DNA from: SHLQ01 sp964451305
Lineage (GTDB): Bacteria > Actinomycetota > Acidimicrobiia > Acidimicrobiales > SHLQ01
Reading direction: 5' to 3'
DNA length: 64,000 nucleotides
Assembly: GCA_964451305.1 (NCBI GenBank)
Contig: CAYVHV010000002.1
Span: 62,001-126,000 of the forward strand
Shown: positions 34,086-43,389 of the stretch, piece by piece
How positions within the stretch are numbered: the first letter of the stretch is position 1
Layout: the number at the start of each line of letters is the position of its first letter
Translations under genes and position numbers: made by a program
The notes under the pieces: generated by a model
The model's input: the letters and a program-made list of their open reading frames with translations, nothing else
Databases searched by the model: none
Told to the model about the DNA's origin: nothing

Positions 34086-35461
34086 GAATCGACCAGCTCT
34101 CGAATTCGGGCAGGTCCATACGGTGACTCGAGATCGGTCTCGCCTGCAGCCCATCGCTTCGACATCGAACGCAACACGCCATAGCCAGCTGTGAACATCC
34201 CGATGTACACGATGGTCAGAGCGATCAAGGTGAACCAGACCCAGCCGCCGTCGGTCACGGCGTCTTCGGTCCGGAGAATGTTATGGACAACCCACGGCTG
34301 GCGTCCGACTTCGGTCGTAATCCAGCCGGTCTCCATCGCAACGATCGCACCGACACCGGTGAGCGAAAATGCTCGCAGCATCCATTTGTCGTCGAGGAAA
34401 GTCTCTCGGAAACGGAACCAGCGCAGGGCTGCATATGTGGCGAGCAAGGCAAGACCGGTACCGATCCCGACCATGATCTGGAACGAGTATCGGACGATGT
34501 TGACCGGCGGTTGGTCTTCGAGAGGGACCTCGTTCAGCCCGATCACCTCGGCATCGAAGCTGTTCTGAGCAAGGAAGGATGCAAGGCCAGGGATCGGAAC
34601 CTCGATACCGTTGACGACCTCCGTGCCATCGAAGTAGCCGCCGAGAATGATCGGAACCTCCGACTCGGTCACCGGGAGCCCCTCGATCGCAGCGAGCTTG
34701 ATCGGCTGGCGGTCGGCGATTGCCTGACCAGCGAAGTGCCCGACGATCGGTTGAATGGGTGTGACGATCACGGCGAACGTAAGCGGCACGAGAATCCCGA
34801 GGCGGTGGATGCGTTCACGGTTTCCACGCAACCAGCCAACCGAATAGACCGAGACCATAGTGAAGGCGGCCACCATGTACGCAGCCAACAGCATGTGCAG
34901 GTACTGGAGAACGACCGCTTCGTTGAAGATCGCCGCCCACGGATCGATGTTGACGACCTGCCCGTTAATGATCTCGAACCCGGTTGGAGCGTTCATCCAC
35001 GAGTTGACCGACATGATGAAGAAGGTGCCGCTCATTCCTGAGATGATCATGGGAAGCAACAAGAACTGATGGGTCTTGGTCGGGAGACGCCCCCAGCCGT
35101 AGACGTAGATGCCGAGAAAGATCGCCTCGACGAAGAACGAGATTCCTTCGAGCGTGAACGCAAGCCCAATGACGTCACCGAACTGTTCCATTAGCCCCGG
35201 CCAGAGAAGCCCGATCTCAAACGCGAGGATCGTGCCGGAGACCGCACCGATCGCAAAGAGCACGCCGGAGATCTTCGACCAGCGCTTGGCCAGTTCAAGA
35301 GCGTCGGCATCGCCCTTGACACCCTTGCGGTGAAGCACGAAGAGCATGGCGGGCATCGCCACACCAAAACACGCAAGGATGATGTGAGCACCCAGTGAAA
35401 TTGCCATCTGGTTTCGTGCTGGGAGTAGCGCATCCTGAGCTAGTAGCAGCGTTGAGGTCAT
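34082..35461 (-). CDS. cydA: Cytochrome bd oxidase subunit I
   Basis: 459 aa from ATG 35461 with GAGGAG upstream (a TTG two codons earlier is less likely). It contains the haem-binding His in ISLGAHIILACFG, the GRLPTKTHQ segment, FNEAVVLQYLHMLLAAYM with a second His, and a relatively short Q-loop before RYSFQIMVGIGTGLAL, as in the CioA-like group. It oxidises menaquinol or ubiquinol and reduces oxygen with high affinity, giving an alternative to the cytochrome c route encoded later in the window. Confidence 0.95.
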   Translation of the reverse strand: MTSTLLLAQDALLPARNQMAISLGAHIILACFGVAMPAMLFVLHRKGVKGDADALELAKRWSKISGVLFAIGAVSGTILAFEIGLLWPGLMEQFGDVIGLAFTLEGISFFVEAIFLGIYVYGWGRLPTKTHQFLLLPMIISGMSGTFFIMSVNSWMNAPTGFEIINGQVVNIDPWAAIFNEAVVLQYLHMLLAAYMVAAFTMVSVYSVGWLRGNRERIHRLGILVPLTFAVIVTPIQPIVGHFAGQAIADRQPIKLAAIEGLPVTESEVPIILGGYFDGTEVVNGIEVPIPGLASFLAQNSFDAEVIGLNEVPLEDQPPVNIVRYSFQIMVGIGTGLALLATYAALRWFRFRETFLDDKWMLRAFSLTGVGAIVAMETGWITTEVGRQPWVVHNILRTEDAVTDGGWVWFTLIALTIVYIGMFTAGYGVLRSMSKRWAAGETDLESPYGPARIRELVDS

Positions 35462-35641
35462 GGACAACTCCTCTGATCGGCATTACGGAATTCAGCACTG
35501 CGATAGGCACCGCAGCGGTCTTACCTTTTGCCCTGATCTCAGAGTACTCGTTCGGTGTGGGGTTCTACCGGGCGCAAAGATGTTGACCTTCGTCACCTCA
35601 TGGCCAACGTCTGTCACATTCGTTCCCTAGAATTGGCATCC

Positions 35642-37669
35642 ATGACCGAGTCGGAAGGATGGAGCCCGCTGAGTTCGCAGCGGGGATCAAAGGGTCCATC
35701 TCCGCGCCGCCGCTCAAAAGGTGACGACCAACACATCAGCGGCATCGGCAACGGCCTCGTGACAACCTCGTTCACCAAGCTCGCCCGAGTGCATGCGCTC
35801 TCGATCATTGGCGACGGATGTATCGCTGTCGCGCTCGCCGGTTCGATCTTCTTTTCCATCGACGCTTCCGAAGCTCGCTGGCGGGTTGCGCTCTACCTCT
35901 TACTGACGATCGCTCCATTCGCGGTTGTCACACCACTTCTTGGGCCGGCTATCGACCGTGCTGCTGGGGGTCGGCGCGGCATGATCATCGTCTCGCTCGC
36001 AGGTCGCGTCGTGATCGCGCTTCTCATGAGCCGCCACATCGATAGCTTGCTGCTCTTTCCCGAAGCTTTTGCCATGCTCGTACTGCAGAAGGCATACGGC
36101 GTGTCGAGGGCCGCGCTCGTGCCAGCGGTCTGCCCGCGTGAAGACGAACTGATCGAAGCGAATTCGAAACTGTCGCTACTTTCGTCCATCGGTGGTGTGG
36201 TCGGCGGATCTTTGGGCGTTGGCCTGATCGCAATCTTTGGCAACGGCGCGTCAACGTTCCTCGCCGCGATCATCTTTGCCATCGGCGTCTCCGCAGCGCT
36301 CAAGCTGCCACAAGTCCAGGTCGCGAAAGCACCTGTCGACGAAACCGAGAAGCTCGAAGTCCGCGGAGCGAACATCGTTCTCGCCGCTACCGCTATCGCT
36401 GTTCTGCGAGGCATCGTTGGATTCACGACCTTCCTCCTCGCATTCCACTTGCGCGCTGGAGGTGATGGTGTCGATGTAACCGAAGAGGGCTCGCTCTTTG
36501 GTGCCGCGCTCGGCGCGTTTCGCGAGGGTGGCTACAACCCCGACATGATGCCGGAGCTCATCGGCACGCCGGGGCCACCGCAATGGCACCTCGCGGCGGC
36601 AGGTCTCGCAGCGGGCGGCGGCGCATTTCTTGGCGCTAAATTCGCCCCCGACATTCGCCACCGGACGACCGAAGAGCGAATCGTGCTCGGTGCGATGATC
36701 ACCACCACGATTGCGGCGTTCCTCGGTGCGTGGGGCGGCGGTATTCAGGGGACGGTAGTCCTCGCCTTCGGCGTGGGTATTTCCGCATCGGTTGGCAAGC
36801 TTGGTTTCGACGCGCTCGTCCAACGCGATGCGCCTCGCTCCAACCACGGACGAGCCTTCGCTCAGTTCGAAGGTCGTTTCCAACTGTCCTGGGCGATCGG
36901 TGCATTCTTCGCGGTGATCAGCCGCTTCCCGATCGGGCTCGGCGCATTCATGATCGCCATCGCTGCTGGCTTTGCTGCCCTCAGTTACGAACTCGGCCGG
37001 CGAACCGACAGAGTTCAAGCGTCATCTCGAATGCGCGAGGTCATCCGAGATCGCGTCCCACAGAAAGCAGTGGACAAAATCGAATCGGCAAAGGCTGTCC
37101 AGACCGTCAGGCCTGTTATCGAACGGGTCGCTGGGGTTGGCCGGTCGTTGTTCTCGGTGAACCCATCGGCTGTCGCCGGTGCCAACGCCGGTCAGGGTGG
37201 CGAAGAGAAGAAACACCTCAGCCAAGGACAAGCTCCTTCGAACAATGACCTCGCGGGAAACGATGGCCAAGCTTCCGAGACAGCCGAGGGTCAGCGAGCC
37301 GAGAAGAGGAGCTCGACGAATCAGTCCGGGCGTCGATCGACGGATCGAACCGAGATCATGGGCAATGATGACCCGACGATCGCAGCCCGAGTGCCACCAC
37401 CACCGACCCCTCCAGCTGCAACCCGTGGTGACGACACTGGCAACACCACCATCGACGCTGGGGCGAGCGCATCTGCACCACCGGAAACGCCGGTCGTGCA
37501 GACCAGCAAGACCGACGACCCAACACCGGTCGGAGCAATGCCTATCGATCAGTTGACCTGGGGTCAACAAACCAAGCCACAAGTGAGTGGTGATGGCGTC
37601 TGGGTCGCGGCAGAAGAAACACCCGAGGGTGAAGCAGGCGAAGACGGTCAGTTCCGACTTTGGGAGTAG
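35642..37669 (+). CDS. MFS-like permease with long acidic C-terminal tail
   Basis: 675 aa from ATG 35642; TAGAAT (35628-35633) eight bases upstream suggests a leaderless mRNA. Residues from about 45 to 460 carry roughly ten to twelve membrane helices of major-facilitator type (DGCIAVALAGSIFF, LLGPAIDRAAGGRRGM as the cytoplasmic loop A motif). A segment around NPDMMPELIGTPGPPQWHL is an unusual loop. The last 190 residues are soluble, rich in Gly, Thr, Pro, Glu and Gln. The substrate is unknown. The long cytoplasmic tail is atypical and suggests a partner-binding or regulatory role. Confidence 0.78.
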   Translation: MTESEGWSPLSSQRGSKGPSPRRRSKGDDQHISGIGNGLVTTSFTKLARVHALSIIGDGCIAVALAGSIFFSIDASEARWRVALYLLLTIAPFAVVTPLLGPAIDRAAGGRRGMIIVSLAGRVVIALLMSRHIDSLLLFPEAFAMLVLQKAYGVSRAALVPAVCPREDELIEANSKLSLLSSIGGVVGGSLGVGLIAIFGNGASTFLAAIIFAIGVSAALKLPQVQVAKAPVDETEKLEVRGANIVLAATAIAVLRGIVGFTTFLLAFHLRAGGDGVDVTEEGSLFGAALGAFREGGYNPDMMPELIGTPGPPQWHLAAAGLAAGGGAFLGAKFAPDIRHRTTEERIVLGAMITTTIAAFLGAWGGGIQGTVVLAFGVGISASVGKLGFDALVQRDAPRSNHGRAFAQFEGRFQLSWAIGAFFAVISRFPIGLGAFMIAIAAGFAALSYELGRRTDRVQASSRMREVIRDRVPQKAVDKIESAKAVQTVRPVIERVAGVGRSLFSVNPSAVAGANAGQGGEEKKHLSQGQAPSNNDLAGNDGQASETAEGQRAEKRSSTNQSGRRSTDRTEIMGNDDPTIAARVPPPPTPPAATRGDDTGNTTIDAGASASAPPETPVVQTSKTDDPTPVGAMPIDQLTWGQQTKPQVSGDGVWVAAEETPEGEAGEDGQFRLWE

Positions 37670-37731
37670 CCCAGTAGTAACGCGCCGACACCGGGTCAGC
37701 GAGCTCGTGGAGCGGGCTGATGAATCGGAAC

Positions 37732-39066
37732 TTACTCTTCTTCGTCGTTGGAGCCAGTGGACTCGACTTCGTTGAGGAAATCCTCAAGATCGTCGAGATC
37801 TGCCGCGTCGACCTCAACCTCGAATTCGATTCCCATTCGGGAAAGCCAAAGGCCTGGTGAACCAATCTCGTTTGGTGTCGGCAGAGTTTCGGCCGACTCC
37901 CAGAGCTTGGTGAGCGCTGCCTTTCCGCCGAGTTCGGCAATGCCGTCGACGAACGACGAGCCACGGTCGTACAAGCCTTGATCGAGCTCGAGCCCGAGTA
38001 ACCGTTCGACGAACCGGTCAGATTCGGCCGTTGTTACTCGCCGCCGGCGAACCGCTTCGGTGAGCTGGCCGTAGCTCGAGATAAGCCCGGTGCCGACCGA
38101 ATCCATGATGTGATCGACATACCCGACGATGACCGCGCTCAATGCGGAGATCTCCGGAAGGATCGCATTTTGTTCTGGCGAACGCATCGAGTTGAGGAGT
38201 CCACTCGGGTCACCGAATTGCTCTTGGAGCTTCTTTTGGGTGTCCGCGAAGTTCGACGGATCTCCGCTGGTCATATCGATGCCGGAAAGCGCGTCGTTCA
38301 GTGAGGTTGGATCGTTCCGGAAGGCACTCGAGTAACGACCGATAAGGGAGTTCATTTGTTCGGCGACATGAGGGAGGCTCAGCACGGAATGGTGAGCGAC
38401 CTCGCTCAACACAATCCACATCTTGAGCTCATCGCTATCGAGGCTCCACTCCGCACCGAGTGCCGTCAGGTTCGAAACGACGACGAGTAGTTCATTTGTG
38501 CCCGATCGGGGGATCGGCAGGTCATAGGTTCCGAGCGCCTTGGTGGCGATGTGGCCCACCATTGAACCCGTTGTCATCGACACCATCATTGGGCGCATCG
38601 ATGCAAACATCTGCTCGAACATCGCCATCTGCGGGTCACCGGAGCTGGCGATGTCATCGCTTTGGGGTGCCTGGGTCATCGATGCTGCCAACTGTTCCAG
38701 CAGTGGCTTCAACGGCTGCATCGACTTGCGAACCCAATCGGCTTTCGTGACCGGCGCGATCGTTAGCGGAGCATCGGCCGATGTGCGAAGACCGGTCGCT
38801 TCAGCGACTTGGAGCTCGGCGACTCGAATCAACTGTTCGAGCGCAATTCGTTCGATGGGGTCCACGTTTGGTTCGGTGGCCCCACCAGAAGCGATCGACA
38901 CCGCAATCTGTGTCGCGTTGTCGATGCCGCTGCCTGCCCCACCTCCGCCCAAGAGCTGCATGAAGGTGGCCATCATCTCGTTCGGGTCGCCGGACCCAAA
39001 CATGTTCATGAAGTTGAATTCGTTGTCGTCGTTATCGAACGGATCGGAGTCGCTCACAAACTGCAT
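37732..39066 (-). CDS. Zincin_2/DUF2342-like protein
   Basis: 444 aa from ATG 39066; the longer frame to 39489 overlaps the divergent epimerase gene. The N-terminal third is Gly/Met rich, then helical. The middle and C-terminal parts match the actinobacterial Zincin_2 hydrolase group (YDLPIPRSG, then LSEVAHHSVLSLPHV where the metal motif of true members would lie, and GSPGLWLSRMG near the end). The motif reads SEVAH rather than HExxH, so the metallopeptidase activity is doubtful, as I recall for the TIGR03624 subgroup. Acidic C-terminus. Confidence 0.65.
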   Translation of the reverse strand: MQFVSDSDPFDNDDNEFNFMNMFGSGDPNEMMATFMQLLGGGGAGSGIDNATQIAVSIASGGATEPNVDPIERIALEQLIRVAELQVAEATGLRTSADAPLTIAPVTKADWVRKSMQPLKPLLEQLAASMTQAPQSDDIASSGDPQMAMFEQMFASMRPMMVSMTTGSMVGHIATKALGTYDLPIPRSGTNELLVVVSNLTALGAEWSLDSDELKMWIVLSEVAHHSVLSLPHVAEQMNSLIGRYSSAFRNDPTSLNDALSGIDMTSGDPSNFADTQKKLQEQFGDPSGLLNSMRSPEQNAILPEISALSAVIVGYVDHIMDSVGTGLISSYGQLTEAVRRRRVTTAESDRFVERLLGLELDQGLYDRGSSFVDGIAELGGKAALTKLWESAETLPTPNEIGSPGLWLSRMGIEFEVEVDAADLDDLEDFLNEVESTGSNDEEE

Positions 39067-39159
39067 CGTAGAGCAAGTGAGCGGCGGAGAGACCAGCATG
39101 GTGTCGCTCAGGGCCGCGCCAAGCTGGACTCGGCCCTCGACATGGCGGAGAATACATGG

Positions 39160-40227
39160 ATGGAGCCGGGCATCGAGCACGCTGAGACGCACGGTTTGAC
39201 GGTCGTCGTGACCGGCGCTGCAGGTGCGATTGGTGCCTATGTCGCCGACCGGCTGGCGGCAAACCCGAACATTGTCGAGCTCGTTGGCATCGATCGCCGA
39301 GCAGCAGACGGCGTGACCCGTTTCGATATCCTCACCGAGGAACTCGACACCCTCATCGAGTCCGCCGACGTGCTCGTTCATCTGGCCGCGACACCGATGG
39401 GCGTGTCCAACGACGGTGACGAGGCAAGCGCCGACAAGGCACTCGCCGAGCGAATGCTCAAGGCAGCGAGCAGCGTCAGGGTTGGCCATGTCGTGCTCGC
39501 ATCATCGGCAATGGTCTACGGGGCATGGCCAGACAATCCAATCCCGCTCACCGAAGCCGCGGTCATTCGCCCAAACCCGGAATTTCGTTACGCAATGACT
39601 CGGGTGGAAATCGAAGACATGGGAGAACGGTGGGCCGAGGAGACCGGAAACACGCTCACGATCGTCCGCTCGGCAACGACGCTGGCTCGAGGGCGTCAGA
39701 ACATGTTGGCGCTGCACCTTCGAAACTCTGCGGCGCTCCGCAACTCAGATGGGGATGCCCCCGCCCAGTTCCTCCACGCAGAAGACCTCGCCTCAGCGAT
39801 CGAAATTCTCGTGACGGGACGGCACGGCGGCATCTACAACGTGGCGGCCGACGGATGGTTGCGTCCGAACGAAGTCATTGCACTCCGGGGCGTACCCGAG
39901 ACGCCAGTTCGCGTCCCAGGAGTCGTTATCTCAGCCGTCTCCGATGTTCGCCGTCGCCTCGGCGGGCGAACGCACCCCGGGCTGACGTCGTATCTGCAAC
40001 ACCCCTGGGTGATCGCAGCCGACAAATTGAAGGCGCTCGGATGGGCACCAGAGTTCAGCAACGCGGAGGCCTACGTGGCTGGGCATCAGCCCAGTCGCTT
40101 TGACGGTGTCACCGCTGAACGACGCCAGGAACTTGCATTGGGGGCCGCAGGGGCAGCGATTGCCGCAAGTGCTGTGGGTCTTGCAAGCGGTGTGTCCTGG
40201 GTGCTTCGGCGTTCTAGCGGCCGCTAA
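39160..40227 (+). CDS. NAD-dependent epimerase/dehydratase family protein
   Basis: 355 aa from ATG 39160, with GGAG nine bases upstream; the long open frame before it is antisense to the neighbouring gene. The extended-SDR cofactor loop is TGAAGAIGAYVA, followed by VLVHLAATPMG and SSAMVYGAWPDN. The usual YxxxK appears as the changed YAMTRVE, with Arg in place of Lys, so a classical epimerase mechanism is uncertain. The C-terminus ends in a hydrophobic helix and an Arg-rich tail (GAAGAAIAASAVGLASGVSW), suggesting membrane attachment. Confidence 0.75.
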   Translation: MEPGIEHAETHGLTVVVTGAAGAIGAYVADRLAANPNIVELVGIDRRAADGVTRFDILTEELDTLIESADVLVHLAATPMGVSNDGDEASADKALAERMLKAASSVRVGHVVLASSAMVYGAWPDNPIPLTEAAVIRPNPEFRYAMTRVEIEDMGERWAEETGNTLTIVRSATTLARGRQNMLALHLRNSAALRNSDGDAPAQFLHAEDLASAIEILVTGRHGGIYNVAADGWLRPNEVIALRGVPETPVRVPGVVISAVSDVRRRLGGRTHPGLTSYLQHPWVIAADKLKALGWAPEFSNAEAYVAGHQPSRFDGVTAERRQELALGAAGAAIAASAVGLASGVSWVLRRSSGR

Positions 40228-40262
40228 ATTTACAGGCCGCTAAACCAACACGGTGAACCTGG

Positions 40263-41486
40263 CTAGGACGGGATGGCGCCGACGGTAACGATCGTGGTGA
40301 AGAGTTCGCTTTCGACATCGCCCGGATCGCGCAATGCGCCCGTAGTCCCGGTCACTCGCGAATAGGTGATCTCGATATTGTCGCCTGGTTCGAGGGTCGC
40401 AAGAGCCTCACGAAGGTCGGTGCCCGACCGGACATTCACCGAACCAGCTCGCGTGATGACGTCTCCAGCGACAAGACCTGCTCGAGCGGCAGCGGTTTCG
40501 CTCCACACACGAGTCACGAGGCGACCACCGGTGACTCCGCGTTGTTCTTGGAGACCTTGAGTCAAGCTCGCAAGCTCCACCCCGAGCCACGCCTTGTGCT
40601 CAACCTCACCGTTAGAAATGATCTGGTCCGCTGCGGATCGAGCGGTATCGATTGGGATTGCGTATTGACTGCCGTCTCGGCCGGTGACCGCCATTGCGAC
40701 GATGCCACCATCCTCTGCCAAGATCGCCGAGCCGCTCCACTCGCTGCTCAGCTCATCGGAGAGCCAGAACAAGTCGGAGAGTAGATCGCCGTTCTCGAGG
40801 GTCGTAACGTGCTCTTTCGCCAGAAGATCGACCGCCATGGCCGGCTCGCTCTCGGAGGTGGAATGAGACAACGCGACCAAACGGTCGCGGACCAAGACCT
40901 GCGATTCTTCACCGAACGTTGGTGGGGCGAGGTTTGGCGAGTTGATCTTGAGGACGGCAATGCCCGACACCGCGTCGCTGCCGATCATCAACGCAGGGAG
41001 GCGACCTCCCGGGAACTCCGCGGTGATGTCTTGTGCTCCAGAGATGGCGTGAGCGGAGGTGATCAGGTGGCCGTCGTCTCGAAGTAAGACCGCTTGCACG
41101 TGGTCTTCGGGTAAATCTCCACCGAGATGAAGCGAAACGACCGACGTCTTGTTCAACTGGGAGACTTCGTCGACCCAGTCATCGAAACTGAGCGGTCCGG
41201 CGAAGGTGACCTCTTCAGAAGGAGTGATCTCTTGCACCGAGACTTGTTCGATCGGAGCCTGGGGGTCGTTGTCGGCGAGCATCCACGCGAGCCCAACAAC
41301 GCAGCAACCCGCCACGAACGACATGAACATGGATGGCCAGCTCCGACCTTGGGCGCGGCGCGCGGCAAGGTTCGCTGCGGCCTGTTCAGCACCTCGCTCT
41401 GCAGGATGTCTCCACAGGCGGTCTGGCGCAGGCAGCAGTAAATCGGGCTCTAGCGGCCCGTCGTTGTCCTCAATACCCTCTCCCAA
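40263..41486 (-). CDS. HtrA-like trypsin-fold/PDZ membrane protein with degenerate triad
   Basis: 407 aa. An N-terminal cytoplasmic segment, one membrane helix (about residues 50-70), then a trypsin-like fold and a C-terminal PDZ domain (WLGVELASL, then ARAGLVAGDVITRAGSVNV). Of the HtrA triad the His is kept (ITSAHAI). The Asp of DLAVLKI is replaced (VSGIAVLKI), and the Ser region GNSGGP reads EWSGSA. I infer loss or strong reduction of proteolysis, leaving a PDZ-based binding role. Start TTG 41486 is the longest option. Confidence 0.75.
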   Translation of the reverse strand: MGEGIEDNDGPLEPDLLLPAPDRLWRHPAERGAEQAAANLAARRAQGRSWPSMFMSFVAGCCVVGLAWMLADNDPQAPIEQVSVQEITPSEEVTFAGPLSFDDWVDEVSQLNKTSVVSLHLGGDLPEDHVQAVLLRDDGHLITSAHAISGAQDITAEFPGGRLPALMIGSDAVSGIAVLKINSPNLAPPTFGEESQVLVRDRLVALSHSTSESEPAMAVDLLAKEHVTTLENGDLLSDLFWLSDELSSEWSGSAILAEDGGIVAMAVTGRDGSQYAIPIDTARSAADQIISNGEVEHKAWLGVELASLTQGLQEQRGVTGGRLVTRVWSETAAARAGLVAGDVITRAGSVNVRSGTDLREALATLEPGDNIEITYSRVTGTTGALRDPGDVESELFTTIVTVGAIPS

Positions 41487-41556
41487 GGAGGCCCATAGTA
41501 GCGAACGATTCCGCCGAGCTGAGCGCGGGCTTTGTACCTACTGGCCATTATCCGAA

Positions 41557-41562
41557 TAGGAT
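41557..41562 (+). promoter_or_regulatory. -10 hexamer for leaderless moaE
   Basis: TAGGAT is followed by exactly six bases and the GTG start of moaE at 41569. There is no ribosome site. Confidence 0.45.
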
Positions 41563-41568
41563 TACGCC

Positions 41569-42063
41569 GTGCAGGAGTCTGAGCGAGGGCCCGAGGGTAA
41601 TACCTGGCTGTCAATTACTGAATCGGAACCACCGATCGATGCCGCCTACCGATGGACTGTGCAGCCCGATTGCGGCGCCGTCGTTCTCTTTAGCGGCACG
41701 GCACGCGATCATTCGGCCGGTCGAGACGACGTTTCACTGCTCGCCTATGAGGCGTACGAAGAACATCTGATCGCGCGCTTCGAGGGATTGGTCGAGGAAA
41801 TCCGCGCTCAGTGGCCTGAGGTTCGTAGGGTGTGCATTATGCATCGGGTAGGAGATGTGCCGATTGGCGAGTCGACAGTTGTTGTTGTCGCGTCCTCTCC
41901 GCACCGTGACGTCGCCTTCGAAGCCGCCCGATTCGGGATTGACAGACTGAAAGCCACCGCCCCGATCTGGAAGCGTGAAGTCTGGGCCGAAGGAGAGAGC
42001 TGGGGTCTCGATGCACGCGAGATCGACGATGTTGGCTTGCCCGCTCCAGGTCGTGACTCATGA
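41569..42063 (+). CDS. moaE: Molybdopterin synthase catalytic subunit
   Basis: 164 aa. Signature blocks are CGAVVLFSGTARDHS, LAYEAYEEHL, MHRVGDVPIGESTVVV, SSPHRDVAFEA and the active-site Lys-bearing LKATAPIWKREVW. MoaE transfers sulfur from MoaD to precursor Z to form molybdopterin. No moaD or other moa gene is adjacent. The stop overlaps the start of the next small gene by four bases. Confidence 0.94.
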   Translation: MQESERGPEGNTWLSITESEPPIDAAYRWTVQPDCGAVVLFSGTARDHSAGRDDVSLLAYEAYEEHLIARFEGLVEEIRAQWPEVRRVCIMHRVGDVPIGESTVVVVASSPHRDVAFEAARFGIDRLKATAPIWKREVWAEGESWGLDAREIDDVGLPAPGRDS

Positions 42064-42332
42064 CGATTCCGGTGCTCTTTCTTCTCGGGGCCTTTGGCCT
42101 ATCGCTCGTTCTTGGGATAATCGTCTGGCTCGTCAGCCGACCTCGCAAGCAGAAATTTGGCTCGACGATCGAGTCCTTTAGCAGCGACCTCTCCGCACTT
42201 GCGCCCCCACGGTCTCGTCGAATGAACAATCCTTCTCATCGCCGCGGCGGATATATGGCATCGACACCTTCACAAGCACACACCCCGGCGGCCAATGCGA
42301 GGCCGAAACCCGGACCTCGGCGCCGGAGTTAA
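42060..42332 (+). CDS. Small single-helix membrane protein
   Basis: 90 aa. One N-terminal membrane helix (IPVLFLLGAFGLSLVLGIIVWLV), then a basic, Ser/Pro/Arg-rich cytoplasmic tail. The ATG overlaps the moaE stop (ATGA) and mreB starts three bases after its own stop, so it is in one transcript with mreB. A link to cell-shape proteins is plausible from position but not shown. I do not recognise the family. Confidence 0.75.
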   Translation: MTIPVLFLLGAFGLSLVLGIIVWLVSRPRKQKFGSTIESFSSDLSALAPPRSRRMNNPSHRRGGYMASTPSQAHTPAANARPKPGPRRRS

Positions 42333-42335
42333 GTC

Positions 42336-43340
42336 ATGGCACGTGATCTCGCAATCGACCTGGGCACAGCGAACACCCTCGTGTACGCACGAGGTGAAGG
42401 AATTGTTCTCAACGAACCATCCGTTATCGCTCTGAATTCTCAAACCAACGACGTTCTCGCGATCGGCTCCGACGCATGGCAGATGATCGGCCGCACCCCA
42501 AGCCATATCGTGGCGGTTCGACCATTGCGCAAAGGCGCGATCACCGACTTCGACGTGACCCAGCGAATGATCCGACTCGTTCTCGAACGGGTCGGGGTGA
42601 GCCGGTTCAACCGTCCTCGCGTTGTGATTTGTGTTCCTTCGGCGATCACCGCTGTCGAACGGCGTGCCGTCACCGAAGCGGCTCGTCGCGCTGGAGCTTC
42701 CGATGCACAGCTGATCGAACAACCTGTGGCGGCGGCGATCGGAGCGAATCTGCCGATCAATGAGCCGCTCGGCAACATGGTCGTCGATGTCGGTGGTGGA
42801 ACATCAGAGTCAGCAATCCTCTCGCTCGGTGGCGTGGTGGCACTCGAAGCCATCCGCGTCGGATCGTTCGATATCGACGCTGCCATCCAGTCATGGGTGC
42901 GACGCGAGTACGGAATTGCCATTGGTGAGAGGACCGCCGAAGACATCAAGCTCACTATTGGTTCCGCGGCTGAAACTCCGAATGAGGTTCGCGCTGAAGT
43001 GCGTGGACGCGAACTGATGAGCGGGCTTCCAAAGACGATCGTGCTCGCTCCAGAGGAGATTCGAATCGCAATCGATGAGCCGGTAAGCGCCATCGTCGAC
43101 TCGGTCCTTTCGTGTATCGCTCAAGCACCTCCCGAGCTCTCGCAAGACCTGATCACCCAAGGCATTCATCTCGTCGGCGGTGGCGGAATGCTCCGCGGTC
43201 TCGACTTGCGTCTCGAACGAGAGACAAAGGTCGAAGTTCGAATCGTCGATACGCCACTGGAGTGTGTTGTTCACGGTGCTGGCCGCTGCATCGAGTCGTT
43301 CGAAGCGCTCAAGGTGATGTTCCTCGGCGACAAGCGCTGA
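42336..43340 (+). CDS. mreB: Rod-shape-determining protein MreB (actin-like)
   Basis: 334 aa. Actin-fold phosphate loops are present: LAIDLGTANTLVY (residues 5-17) and VDVGGGTSESAI (about 149-160), with the adenosine-binding LVGGGGMLRGLD near the C-terminus. MreB filaments organise lateral wall synthesis in rod-shaped bacteria. Many actinobacteria lack it, so its presence points to a rod-forming or deep lineage. mreC and mreD are not nearby; the upstream partners are moaE and the small membrane protein. Confidence 0.93.
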   Translation: MARDLAIDLGTANTLVYARGEGIVLNEPSVIALNSQTNDVLAIGSDAWQMIGRTPSHIVAVRPLRKGAITDFDVTQRMIRLVLERVGVSRFNRPRVVICVPSAITAVERRAVTEAARRAGASDAQLIEQPVAAAIGANLPINEPLGNMVVDVGGGTSESAILSLGGVVALEAIRVGSFDIDAAIQSWVRREYGIAIGERTAEDIKLTIGSAAETPNEVRAEVRGRELMSGLPKTIVLAPEEIRIAIDEPVSAIVDSVLSCIAQAPPELSQDLITQGIHLVGGGGMLRGLDLRLERETKVEVRIVDTPLECVVHGAGRCIESFEALKVMFLGDKR

Positions 43341-43389
43341 GCGAGAACCAACACAAGCTAAGCTCGTCAGACCGAATGTCAGGAGTGTC

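Noticed and set aside
37732..39066. Loss of HExxH in the Zincin_2-like protein as a new pseudoenzyme
   Set aside because: As far as I recall, the TIGR03624 subgroup generally lacks the first His, so this is probably normal for the subgroup.
40219..40246. GGCCGCTAAA repeated after the epimerase gene
   Set aside because: Two 10-bp direct copies at a convergent junction form no stem and have no evident role.
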